From positions 1 through 38,394 of IMG/VR virus record IMGVR_UViG_3300034020_000736: DNA of 38,394 bases. One strand, given 5' to 3'. A model generated the notes under the pieces. It saw only the letters and a list, made by a program, of their open reading frames with translations. It ran no database searches and had not been told where the DNA came from. The position numbers were made by a program, and so were the translations under genes. Below, piece after piece: positions 31,119 through 36,469 of the stretch. How positions within the stretch are numbered: the stretch's first letter is position 1; every line of letters begins with the position of its first letter. Origin of the DNA: a virus.

Positions 31119-31480
31119 CGCGCTGCCCTCATCACTGTGCGCTCGTTGCTCGACATCGTGCGCCACGCTTCCATGACCAGCTCAGCCTTGTTGCGGGCAT
31201 CGCGCAACTCTTCCCATCGCCCTTCGGCGGCTGCATAGGCTTCCATGGCTTCCTCATACTCGTCGTGCTCGTCCGCCCATGCTTTGCGTATGTCCATGCT
31301 GCCGGCCGGCGACGTGCGCAGGAGGCGTGCCCAAACCTTCTCGGCTTTAAACTTGGTGCGGATGACCATTGCGCGCGCTGCACCCACGTCGGAGCTCGGC
31401 CGCGTGAGCACGTCGAATGCCGCCTGCACTTGTTCGCGGGTAAGCAGTCGCTGGCGCTCATGCGCGCATTCGGCTGTCAC
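31115..31480 (-). CDS. Hypothetical helical protein, 121 aa
   Basis: GTG start overlaps the stop of the upstream gene. The C-terminal two-thirds are helical and charged (DEHDEYEEAMEAYAAAEGRW, then EELRDARNKAELVMEAWRTM). Proteins with this composition often lie near phage recT genes. No function known. Confidence 0.6.
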   Translation of the reverse strand: MTAECAHERQRLLTREQVQAAFDVLTRPSSDVGAARAMVIRTKFKAEKVWARLLRTSPAGSMDIRKAWADEHDEYEEAMEAYAAAEGRWEELRDARNKAELVMEAWRTMSSNERTVMRAAR

Positions 31481-31677
31481 TGCACATGCTCCCTTAGCCG
31501 CTTGCGAACGCCGTAGTACCTCCGGGCTTTATCCTCGCTTCGTGGTGCGCCAAGCGTAGAAAGCAAAGACAGGCAGTCCGCGAGCAGCAAATCCTTGTCG
31601 ATCTGTTTTGGTCTGCGGCGCCGGTGCGGTCTCACGCTCACCCCGAATAGATCGGTTGTATCGGTTGACTGTCTCAT
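31477..31677 (-). CDS. Hypothetical protein, 66 aa
   Basis: GGAGGG lies 4 bases before the ATG. The protein has a basic segment (SVRPHRRRRPKQ) and a helical remainder (DKDLLLADCLSLLSTLG). It overlaps the upstream ORF by about 150 bases in another frame. The strong ribosome site favours this one as expressed. Confidence 0.5.
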   Translation of the reverse strand: MRQSTDTTDLFGVSVRPHRRRRPKQIDKDLLLADCLSLLSTLGAPRSEDKARRYYGVRKRLREHVQ

Positions 31678-31807
31678 TGTGCCCTCCGTAGACTTTCACC
31701 AACGCCCAGCACTGAGCATGCGGCAGTTTCGTCTTGGCCTGTATGTCGTCGCATCCGAAGCCCTCGCGGGCGAGGCGCAAGGCCTCGACGTGCATCAGGG
31801 TTTCCAT
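31529..31807 (-). CDS. Hypothetical HTH-like protein, up to 92 aa
   Basis: METLMHVEALRLAREGFGCD, then DIQAKTKLPHAQCWALVKVY reads as a helix-turn-helix. The C-terminal half overlaps the next gene in another frame and may be a shadow, so the true end is uncertain or a frameshift is present. GGAGA upstream; ATG overlaps the previous stop (TGATG). Confidence 0.45.
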   Translation of the reverse strand: METLMHVEALRLAREGFGCDDIQAKTKLPHAQCWALVKVYGGHNETVNRYNRSIRGERETAPAPQTKTDRQGFAARGLPVFAFYAWRTTKRG

Positions 31808-32058
31808 CACCGCTGTCTCCGCTTAAAGCGCCAGAACCCTGCCTGCCATTCAACGCTTTTAGATCGGTCGAACGCGCGACCTTCACGGGCGGCTCGAAAC
31901 CCTTCAAGCTCCGGCCAGCCTGTCAGGGCCTCTACTCGCTTGCGCAGCGCCTCGTTCTCGATGGCGAGCGCGTGCTTGCGCTCGAGCTGTCTCTCGTTTT
32001 CCCGTTGCCGGTAGATCGGATCTGCCCGGCGCCGTCTCATGTCGTCGGCTGTGGCCAT
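31807..32058 (-). CDS. Hypothetical protein, 83 aa
   Basis: ATG at 32058 preceded by GGGGGAG. N-terminal basic coiled coil (RRRADPIYRQRENERQLERK, then HALAIENEALRKRVEAL) and a Trp/Arg-rich end. Function unknown. Confidence 0.55.
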   Translation of the reverse strand: MATADDMRRRRADPIYRQRENERQLERKHALAIENEALRKRVEALTGWPELEGFRAAREGRAFDRSKSVEWQAGFWRFKRRQR

Positions 32059-32059
32059 C

Positions 32060-32335
32060 TTACTCCCCCTTGGCCTTGGCGAGAGCGGCACGAGCCACAT
32101 CAACCGCATGAACAGGGCGTTGCCATGCTTCGTATTGTCCGACGTCGGCCAGCAGCTTTTCCAGCGCTTCCGCCATTTCCGGCGCTGCCGCGCACAAACG
32201 GGCGTTGGCCACTCCGCAGACCATCGTGGCGACTGGCTCGTCTCCGTTGTCCGGCCAGATTTCACACGCACCCCATGCCTGGTCTTCGGGCATGATCTCG
32301 CGCGCTTCCCACGGTCCTTTTGTCCATTTTGCCAT
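32060..32335 (-). CDS. Hypothetical phage protein (T.xPW family), 91 aa
   Basis: WTKGPWEAREIM, then CGVANARLCAAAPEMAEALE and KLLADV. Second member of the family also found at 30837-31118. It follows recT by 3 bases. Function unknown. Confidence 0.65.
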   Translation of the reverse strand: MAKWTKGPWEAREIMPEDQAWGACEIWPDNGDEPVATMVCGVANARLCAAAPEMAEALEKLLADVGQYEAWQRPVHAVDVARAALAKAKGE

Positions 32336-32338
32336 GGG

Positions 32339-33145
32339 TCACTCCGCCTGCTCGATAATCGCGCCGGTCTCCGGGTCGACTTCAACCCCGAAGTCCTTGC
32401 ACTTGTAGTAAAAGCTCTCATTGAGAAGGTTGGACCATCGCGACGGCATCGCCGCCCATGTGTCCGCGTGTTCCTGCCGCAGCATGATCAAATCACTGGC
32501 CTCTGGCGCTGCCTCTATGGCGCGCATCAAATTGTCGAATGTCTCTTTGCTGCCGTCGCGCTTGGCCTCCGCGCTGCTCTTTCGCTTCGGCGCATCGTCG
32601 AATGGCACAACGGTGAGCTCGCCGCCGTCGAGCTCTTCCTGCAGATAGAGACCTGACAAAGCGTCTGCTGCGCCGTCCCTCGCCGCTAGACCACGGGCTC
32701 TCATTTGCAGCATGCGGCTAGGGTATTGCGTCCACGGTCCAGCCTTGGCCCACAAGCCTGCCTTGCGCGCGTCGGCTTCGCTGAATGTGCGTGTGATTTT
32801 GTGCCCGTCTGGTCGTGTGACTGTGCAGGTCGCGACGTTGTCGGCAACGGCCTCGTCCAGCTTGAACCCACGCGACCACAACAGCGCCGGCACAGCATCG
32901 CCCCAGAGCGTCGGTCGGCCGTTTACGACCGCAATCTTGTTGATAGACATCATCGGTGGCAAGCCGAGTTCAGCACCCTGCATGATGGCTGCCATAATGG
33001 CTTCTGGCGTTCTTAGCGTTGACGGTGCCAAACCGCTTTTGCTGATGGCCTGCGCCAGCCGAAACGTTTCTTCGATTGAAGTCGGTACGATTGCTGTCAC
33101 CTTGCGGCCAGCCACCAATGCGGGAAGTTGCGGCGTGTCAGTCAT
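32339..33145 (-). CDS. recT: RecT-family single-strand annealing protein
   Basis: A 268-residue recombinase that anneals complementary single strands during phage recombination and replication. FRLAQAISKSGLAPSTLRTP, then AAIMQGAELGLPPMMSINKI and AVVNGRPTLWGDAVPAL are the RecT core, followed by WTQYPSRMLQMRARGLAARD. Length fits. The usual partner exonuclease (RecE, lambda Exo or YqaJ type) is not visible in the operon. It overlaps the upstream gene by 8 bases. Confidence 0.88.
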   Translation of the reverse strand: MTDTPQLPALVAGRKVTAIVPTSIEETFRLAQAISKSGLAPSTLRTPEAIMAAIMQGAELGLPPMMSINKIAVVNGRPTLWGDAVPALLWSRGFKLDEAVADNVATCTVTRPDGHKITRTFSEADARKAGLWAKAGPWTQYPSRMLQMRARGLAARDGAADALSGLYLQEELDGGELTVVPFDDAPKRKSSAEAKRDGSKETFDNLMRAIEAAPEASDLIMLRQEHADTWAAMPSRWSNLLNESFYYKCKDFGVEVDPETGAIIEQAE

Positions 33146-33380
33146 AGCCCATCACCTTTCGTGACAAAGTTTCCAGGTTGTCCATCCATTCCTGTTCGTC
33201 ACCGCCGAGCAGGGACCACAGCCGGCGCATTTCCGCCTCCAACGCGAGCAGCGTGTTGTTGAGCGGCACTAGATCGCGGCTCGCCACTGCGGTCGGGCAG
33301 GTAATAAGTCTCGGGGTCGGACTCTTCGGCGGCCCAAGCCTCTTCTTCGTACCCATAAGAGTCAAAACGTCTGCCGTCAT
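33138..33380 (-). CDS. Hypothetical protein, up to 80 aa
   Basis: The C-terminal half (LNNTLLALEAEMRRLWSLLG, then GDEQEWMDNLETLSRKVMG) is a clear acidic helical protein. The N-terminal half overlaps the upstream membrane protein in another frame. The ATG at 33380 has GGGGGAAAAG before it. Later GTG codons at 33287 or 33269 are alternative starts. Confidence 0.5.
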   Translation of the reverse strand: MTADVLTLMGTKKRLGPPKSPTPRLITCPTAVASRDLVPLNNTLLALEAEMRRLWSLLGGDEQEWMDNLETLSRKVMGYD

Positions 33381-33477
33381 CTTTTCCCCCTCTCGCCCGC
33401 ATCAAAGCGGCTGCCGTACACATGCCCAAACACCAGCCGATCAATCCCCACATCCACCATGGAATAGCGAGATCCAT
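33199..33477 (-). CDS. Small membrane protein, 92 aa
   Basis: MDLAIPWWMWGLIGWCLGMC is an N-terminal membrane segment, followed by an acidic soluble tail (GYEEEAWAAEESDPETYY). The ATG overlaps the upstream stop (TGATG). It overlaps the next gene by about 180 bases, unusually long, so its last 30 residues may not be real. Function unknown. Confidence 0.5.
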   Translation of the reverse strand: MDLAIPWWMWGLIGWCLGMCTAAALMRARGGKDDGRRFDSYGYEEEAWAAEESDPETYYLPDRSGEPRSSAAQQHAARVGGGNAPAVVPARR

Positions 33478-33776
33478 CACCAAGCCCGCCCTAGAAGCTC
33501 GTGCATGCCAAGGCGGTGTTCCTTGTTCTGATTCTTGTTGGGCTCCGTGCCGTCGTCGGCGCGCTCTGCAGCTAGCTTTTCGAAGTCGTCCTCAGCCCTG
33601 TTGATGGCGTTGGCGATCATTTCAGCGCGCACCGGGTCGCCAACGAATAGGGTCACGCTGTTGGATAGGTGAGTGCCGAACCGCAGTGTCAGCGATGCCG
33701 TTCCATCACTAAGATCTCGGTAGCCAGCAGTGATGCTGTCGCATCCGTGCACGCAAATCGACGTTGAAATGGACAT
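33477..33776 (-). CDS. Hypothetical protein, 99 aa, first gene of the leftward operon
   Basis: ATG at 33776 preceded by AGGAGG. N-terminal beta-rich half (MSISTSICVHGCDSITAGYR, then GTASLTLRFG) and a C-terminal helix (RAEMIANAINRAEDDFEKLA). It would be the first gene translated from the leftward early promoter. No family recognised. Confidence 0.6.
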   Translation of the reverse strand: MSISTSICVHGCDSITAGYRDLSDGTASLTLRFGTHLSNSVTLFVGDPVRAEMIANAINRAEDDFEKLAAERADDGTEPNKNQNKEHRLGMHELLGRAW

Positions 33777-33801
33777 CTCAATCCTCCTGTGTTGATCCAA
33801 C

Positions 33802-33840
33802 CGGGGCAGGGGCCGCTGCCGCTCTATGACCCCTGCCCCG
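33802..33840 (-). other. Large hairpin in the leader of the leftward operon
   Basis: CGGGGCAGGGG (33802-33812) and CCCCTGCCCCG (33830-33840) form an 11-bp perfect stem with a 17-base loop, 26 bases upstream of the first gene of the minus operon. There is no T-tract. It could be an attenuator, a barrier to transcription from the attP side, or a site for an antitermination factor. Confidence 0.55.
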
Positions 33841-33898
33841 TGAGCCGCGCCGTTTCTTTTTGTGTTCCCCGCACTGGCGCGGCGTATTCAATTTCAGG

Positions 33899-34119
33899 GT
33901 TTGCCAATTCACGTTTGTTCCGCACGCAATTCCACGCTTCCTGACGCGGCCTGAGCGCACCAGAATGGCAAACCTCATTGATCCGATTAAAAACTCGCCC
34001 GACTCTTAATCAGCGGGTCCCAGGTTCGAGTCCTGGTACACCCACCAATTAAATCAAAGGCTTGTCGTGAATCGAGCAATGGGTTTGCCATTCGGCTCCC
34101 CGCGTTTGCCAGATTCACG
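33899..34119. promoter_or_regulatory. Probable integrase arm-type binding sites around attP
   Basis: GTTTGCCA occurs four times: 33899-33906, 34083-34090 and 34104-34111 on the plus strand and 33966-33973 on the minus strand. ATTCACG follows it at 33907-33913 and 34113-34119 and occurs inverted at 34066-34072. Repeats on both sides of a tRNA-derived core are what lambda-type integrases use as arm sites. Confidence 0.6.
34001..34047 (+). other. attP: attP core: 3' half of a tRNA-Lys(CTT) gene
   Basis: A 47-bp stretch begins in the anticodon stem, includes the loop CTCTTAA (anticodon CTT, lysine), variable loop GGGTC, a perfect T-stem (CCAGG/CCTGG) around TTCGAGT, acceptor strand TACACCC, discriminator A and CCA. 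The 5' half of a tRNA is missing: the preceding bases do not pair. Integration into a host tRNA-Lys would thus rebuild an intact gene. The position next to the integrase 3' end is typical. Confidence 0.88.
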
Positions 34120-35164
34120 TTCCGTCCCTGTTCTTCAACTTAATGATTGCCGAGCCGGCCAGATGCCGACGACGCGCCTTCGCCGTGTAGCGCTCAACCA
34201 TCTGCAGCGTGCGGTGTCCGAGCACCGCGGCGATCTCGTGTGCCGAGCACCCCGCTTCCGCCAAAGCTTTTCCGGCTGTGTGCCGCAGTCCGTGCAGATG
34301 CAGGCCGGTAAGCCCGATGCTGTCCAGGTGCGTGCGTAGCGTCTTGGTCAGCCTGTCGGCCGTGACCGGGGCCCCGCGCGCGTCGGCGATCAGATACAGC
34401 GTCGGCGGCAGGCCATCGAGGTAGGTCTTGAGCCGCGGGTGTGCGGGCACGACAACCGGCGTGTCCGTCTTGGCTCCAGCGATGGCGATGCTCGATCCGT
34501 CATAGTGCGAGCGCATGAGCTGGGCGATGTCGCCGCGGCGCGGGCCGGTGTAGCGGGCGACCATATAGGCGGTCATCAGGTGCACAGGGGGGCCCGACGC
34601 TTCAAACGCGGCCATCTGCTCGTCGGTCCAGGCTACATATGACCGCGCTTCGCCGATCCGGCGCATGGCCTTGGCAGGGTTGTCGAGCGACAAATCCAGC
34701 TCGCGCGCGCCGAAGTTCCAGACCAGCGAAACAACCTGAGAGAACAGCTTGCGGGTGCGCGGCTTGTCGACCAGATCGTCGGCCAGTGCGCGCACGTGAC
34801 TGCGCTTGATGTCGATGGCCTGGACGCTCAGCACCGGGGCAAGCCGACCAAGCTCGCGCTCGTAGCTGATCTGCGTCTTAGCGGCGAGCTGGGCGAACTC
34901 CGGGCTCGCGCGGTAGGAGGCGATCAGCCAAGCCACGGTGCCGGCCTCGGGCGGAAGCGGCTTGGGATCGCTCGCGATCAGCTGCCGTAGGCCGGCATAA
35001 GCCTGGAAGAACTCGGGGCTGTCTGGATCGTTCGGCAGGGCCCTGCGTTCGCCCTTGAACCGGAAATAGTAGTAGTCACGCCCCTTTGCGCTGATCTGCT
35101 GTACGTACTTTGGCAGCTTGGGAGGCACGGATGCGGGCCATGATGTCGTCGCCTGGAGTTCCAT
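34115..35164 (-). CDS. int: Tyrosine integrase
   Basis: A 349-residue site-specific recombinase. The N-terminal part holds an arm/core-binding domain (VAWLIASYRASPEFAQLAAK). The catalytic residues are visible: Arg209 in TGPRRGDI, Lys232, His291 and Arg294 in HGLRHTAG, His317 in LGHRT and Tyr326 in VERYT. The stop lies 67 bases from the attP core. The ATG at 35164 overlaps the excisionase-like gene by 89 bases; a GTG 12 codons later is an alternative start. Two probable arm sites lie at its 3' end. Confidence 0.93.
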   Translation of the reverse strand: MELQATTSWPASVPPKLPKYVQQISAKGRDYYYFRFKGERRALPNDPDSPEFFQAYAGLRQLIASDPKPLPPEAGTVAWLIASYRASPEFAQLAAKTQISYERELGRLAPVLSVQAIDIKRSHVRALADDLVDKPRTRKLFSQVVSLVWNFGARELDLSLDNPAKAMRRIGEARSYVAWTDEQMAAFEASGPPVHLMTAYMVARYTGPRRGDIAQLMRSHYDGSSIAIAGAKTDTPVVVPAHPRLKTYLDGLPPTLYLIADARGAPVTADRLTKTLRTHLDSIGLTGLHLHGLRHTAGKALAEAGCSAHEIAAVLGHRTLQMVERYTAKARRRHLAGSAIIKLKNRDGT

Positions 35165-35321
35165 TGGTCGTCCCCGTCAATGCGGCGTCAAGGGCTTCGA
35201 GTGAGTATCGTTTCAGCGGGTTTGGCTTGGGCAGCACGCCCTGCTTCACACGTCGTCGGAAGGTCGCGAGGCTGATGCGGCAATGCCGTGCCGCCTCCTG
35301 CGATGTGAGCCACGTCGTCAT
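35076..35321 (-). CDS. xis: Excisionase-like HTH protein
   Basis: An 81-residue protein. MTTWLTSQEAARHCRISLAT, then FRRRVKQGVLPKP is a winged HTH of the AlpA/MerR-like excisionase type, which bends attP DNA for excision and may repress int. It ends within the start of int, so the two are coupled. The same frame stays open up to an ATG at 35480, but that extension looks like an antisense-frame artefact of the small gene at 35318-35419. Confidence 0.75.
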   Translation of the reverse strand: MTTWLTSQEAARHCRISLATFRRRVKQGVLPKPNPLKRYSLEALDAALTGTTNGTPGDDIMARIRASQAAKVRTADQRKGA

Positions 35322-35419
35322 GGTGAGCCTGCAACCGTGAGCGTGCCGAGAACGGCGACCAGCGTCAGCAGAGCGACGAGCACAACCAATCCGATGATGA
35401 TCGAGGTCAGCTTGCGCAC
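35318..35419 (-). CDS. Small membrane peptide upstream of xis, 33 aa
   Basis: GTG start with a perfect AGGAGG five bases upstream. It reads MRKLTSIIIGLVVLVALLTL, then VAVLGTLTVAGSP, a single membrane segment. Its stop overlaps the xis ATG (ATGA), so it is coupled to xis and int and belongs to the integration operon. Function unknown. Confidence 0.55.
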   Translation of the reverse strand: MRKLTSIIIGLVVLVALLTLVAVLGTLTVAGSP

Positions 35420-35514
35420 GTCCGCCTCCTGTTTCGATCACCGGGGCGACTTGCGGGTGTGGTAAGCCGCTGGTCGTCATGAGCTAGGGGGACGCCGCCC
35501 CGGTGTTGATGCAA

Positions 35515-35542
35515 TTCATATCACAGGTTGTGATACGGTCAA
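35515..35542 (-). promoter_or_regulatory. Promoter of the xis-int operon with operator in the spacer
   Basis: On the minus strand TTGACC (35542-35537), 16-base spacer, TATGAA (35520-35515). The spacer is filled by the palindrome ATCACA-N3-TGTGAT (35520-35534). A protein bound there would block RNA polymerase, so the integration operon is probably repressed by one of the two nearby HTH regulators. Confidence 0.62.
35520..35534. promoter_or_regulatory. Operator palindrome ATCACAGGTTGTGAT
   Basis: Perfect 6-bp inverted repeat with 3-base centre inside the xis-int promoter. Its half-site CCTGTGAT recurs at 35558-35565 and 35985-35992. Confidence 0.6.
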
Positions 35543-35549
35543 GAGAAAA

Positions 35550-35570
35550 AATAACGCCCTGTGATTTAAT
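35550..35570 (+). promoter_or_regulatory. Operator repeat and possible plus promoter
   Basis: AATAACGCCCTGTGAT (35550-35565) is an exact 16-bp direct repeat of 35977-35992. TTTAAT (35565-35570) directly after it could be a -10 box, 33 bases before the ATG at 35603. No clear -35 box was seen. Confidence 0.5.
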
Positions 35571-35602
35571 GTATGTAATAGTCGGATTGCTTAAGGAGGT
35601 CA

Positions 35603-35752
35603 ATGCGTTGTGCTGTGGACAACGATATTGGGCCGGTCAGGACTCGCCGCGAATCGTCTTCGCGAGGCCGTAGGGAAGGCCGCTCGGATCGCCCCGATAC
35701 AGCCAGTCCAGCGTCAGATTATACTCGTCGCAAAGCTTCATGGCGGCGCTAA
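35603..35752 (+). CDS. Possible 49-aa antisense ORF (or antisense RNA) to the repressor
   Basis: AAGGAGG lies 4 bases before the ATG at 35603, a near-perfect ribosome site. The ORF (MRCAVDNDIGPVRTRRESSS, then basic to the stop) runs opposite to the 3' half of the XRE repressor gene. Its Arg/Ser-rich content is also what an antisense shadow would give. The operator and possible -10 box upstream argue that a transcript is made. Whether peptide, RNA or both is functional is unknown. Confidence 0.3.
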   Translation: MRCAVDNDIGPVRTRRESSSRGRREGRSDRPDTASPASDYTRRKASWRR

Positions 35753-35939
35753 GCGTCAGCAAACGCTTGCCTTTTTCAAATTGATTGTACTGAGGTTGCG
35801 ACAAACCGGCGCGGGTGCCAAACTGCTGTTGATCAAGATTGAGTGCGGCCCGCGCGGCGGCTAGCCGGCGAGCCACATCAGCTGCCAAGTCTCCCGTATC
35901 CTGAGGGTCGATCATGGGGTGCACTATGTGTTGTCCACA
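35614..35939. repeat. Inverted 10-mers flanking the repressor gene
   Basis: TGTGGACAAC (35614-35623) and its exact reverse complement GTTGTCCACA (35930-35939) lie 13 bases beyond the stop and 14 bases before the start of the XRE repressor gene. They may be a second class of regulator site, distinct from the CCTGTGAT elements. Confidence 0.4.
35637..35915 (-). CDS. XRE-family repressor, 92 aa
   Basis: Start chosen at MIDPQDTGDLAADVARRLAA; a GTG three codons upstream is possible. RAALNLDQQQFGTRAGLSQP, then QYNQFEKGKRLLTLSAAMKL is a classical XRE/Cro-CI helix-turn-helix. LTLDWLYRGDPSGLP is the usual end of short phage repressors. There is no peptidase domain, so induction would not be by RecA-mediated cleavage. 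It is divergent from the Cro-like gene and probably the lysogeny regulator. Confidence 0.82.
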   Translation of the reverse strand: MIDPQDTGDLAADVARRLAAARAALNLDQQQFGTRAGLSQPQYNQFEKGKRLLTLSAAMKLCDEYNLTLDWLYRGDPSGLPYGLAKTIRGES

Positions 35940-35968
35940 CGCGTTATGTCTAATTAATCTCCGTGATC

Positions 35969-35997
35969 TTGCGCTGAATAACGCCCTGTGATATGCA
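35969..35997 (+). promoter_or_regulatory. Possible promoter of the Cro-like gene with operator in the spacer
   Basis: TTGCGC (35969-35974), 17-base spacer, TATGCA (35992-35997). The spacer contains AATAACGCCCTGTGAT (35977-35992). It mirrors the xis-int promoter: both have CCTGTGATATG across the end of the spacer and the -10 box. A transcript from here would begin at about 36004, at the second ATG of the gene (36005), which implies a leaderless message. Confidence 0.45.
35977..35992. promoter_or_regulatory. Operator repeat upstream of the Cro-like gene
   Basis: Exact 16-bp copy of 35550-35565, ending one base before the first possible ATG of the Cro-like gene. Binding here would repress that gene and, through it, the rightward early operon. 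Confidence 0.55.
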
Positions 35998-36283
35998 ACC
36001 GGACATGTACGATATCTGCAGCATCGACGAGCTTGTCGACGTGCTTGGTGGCGACACCGAGGTGGCGTCGTGGCTGGGCATATCACAGCCAGCTGTCGCG
36101 AATTGGAAGGTGCGCGGGCAGATCGCCAGCGGTTGGCATCTGCGCATTCTAGCGCGCCTGAAAAAGGAAAAGCGTCGAGCCGATCCGGCCATCTTCGGGC
36201 TTACCGAAGAGGAAGCGTGTGGTCTTTTTGACCGCCCGTCGCGGCGAGCGCGAAAGCTCGAGTCACGAATGTCTGCAGCGTAA
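35993..36283 (+). CDS. Cro-like HTH regulator, up to 96 aa
   Basis: IDELVDVLGGDTEVASWLGI, then SQPAVANWKVRGQIASGWHL is a small HTH of the Cro/YdaS or carph-isopro type. The C-terminus is basic. The gene is divergent from the XRE repressor, the cI/cro arrangement. Two starts are possible: ATG 35993, which lies within the putative -10 box and lacks a ribosome site, or ATG 36005. Confidence 0.75.
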   Translation: MQPDMYDICSIDELVDVLGGDTEVASWLGISQPAVANWKVRGQIASGWHLRILARLKKEKRRADPAIFGLTEEEACGLFDRPSRRARKLESRMSAA

Positions 36284-36312
36284 CGCGTAGCGTTCCCGTG
36301 CGTGTTACCCGG

Positions 36313-36429
36313 CCTTCACCGGCCGGCGGATGGGCTGTGTCCGCAAGGCTAGCCGGGGCGCATCCTCCCTCGAAGCATCCGCCGACCCGTGAAGGACGAC
36401 AAGCAAAACCCGCCGTTGTGAGCGGCGGG
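36313..36429 (+). other. Strongly structured non-coding region before the replication gene
   Basis: The 186-base gap 36284-36469 contains nested inverted repeats. CCTTCAC (36313-36319) pairs with GTGAAGG (36389-36395) and CGGCGGATG (36324-36332) with CATCCGCCG (36376-36384), separated by a symmetric 4x4 internal loop. A separate hairpin CCCGCCG/CGGCGGG (36409-36415 and 36423-36429) follows. There is no T-tract. It could be a terminator-antiterminator leader, a small RNA or part of a replication origin. Confidence 0.55.
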
Positions 36430-36469
36430 CTGATGGGTGCATGCGTACCGACCAAGGACTAGTTGGCCG

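Noticed and set aside
33778-33978. 66-codon minus-strand ORF in the attP region
   Set aside because: It spans a putative arm site and the large hairpin, is Arg-rich and lacks a domain. It is likely non-coding leader.
33985-34047. Complete tRNA-Lys gene
   Set aside because: Only the 3' half from the anticodon stem on is present. The upstream bases do not form D-arm or acceptor strand, so it is an attachment core.
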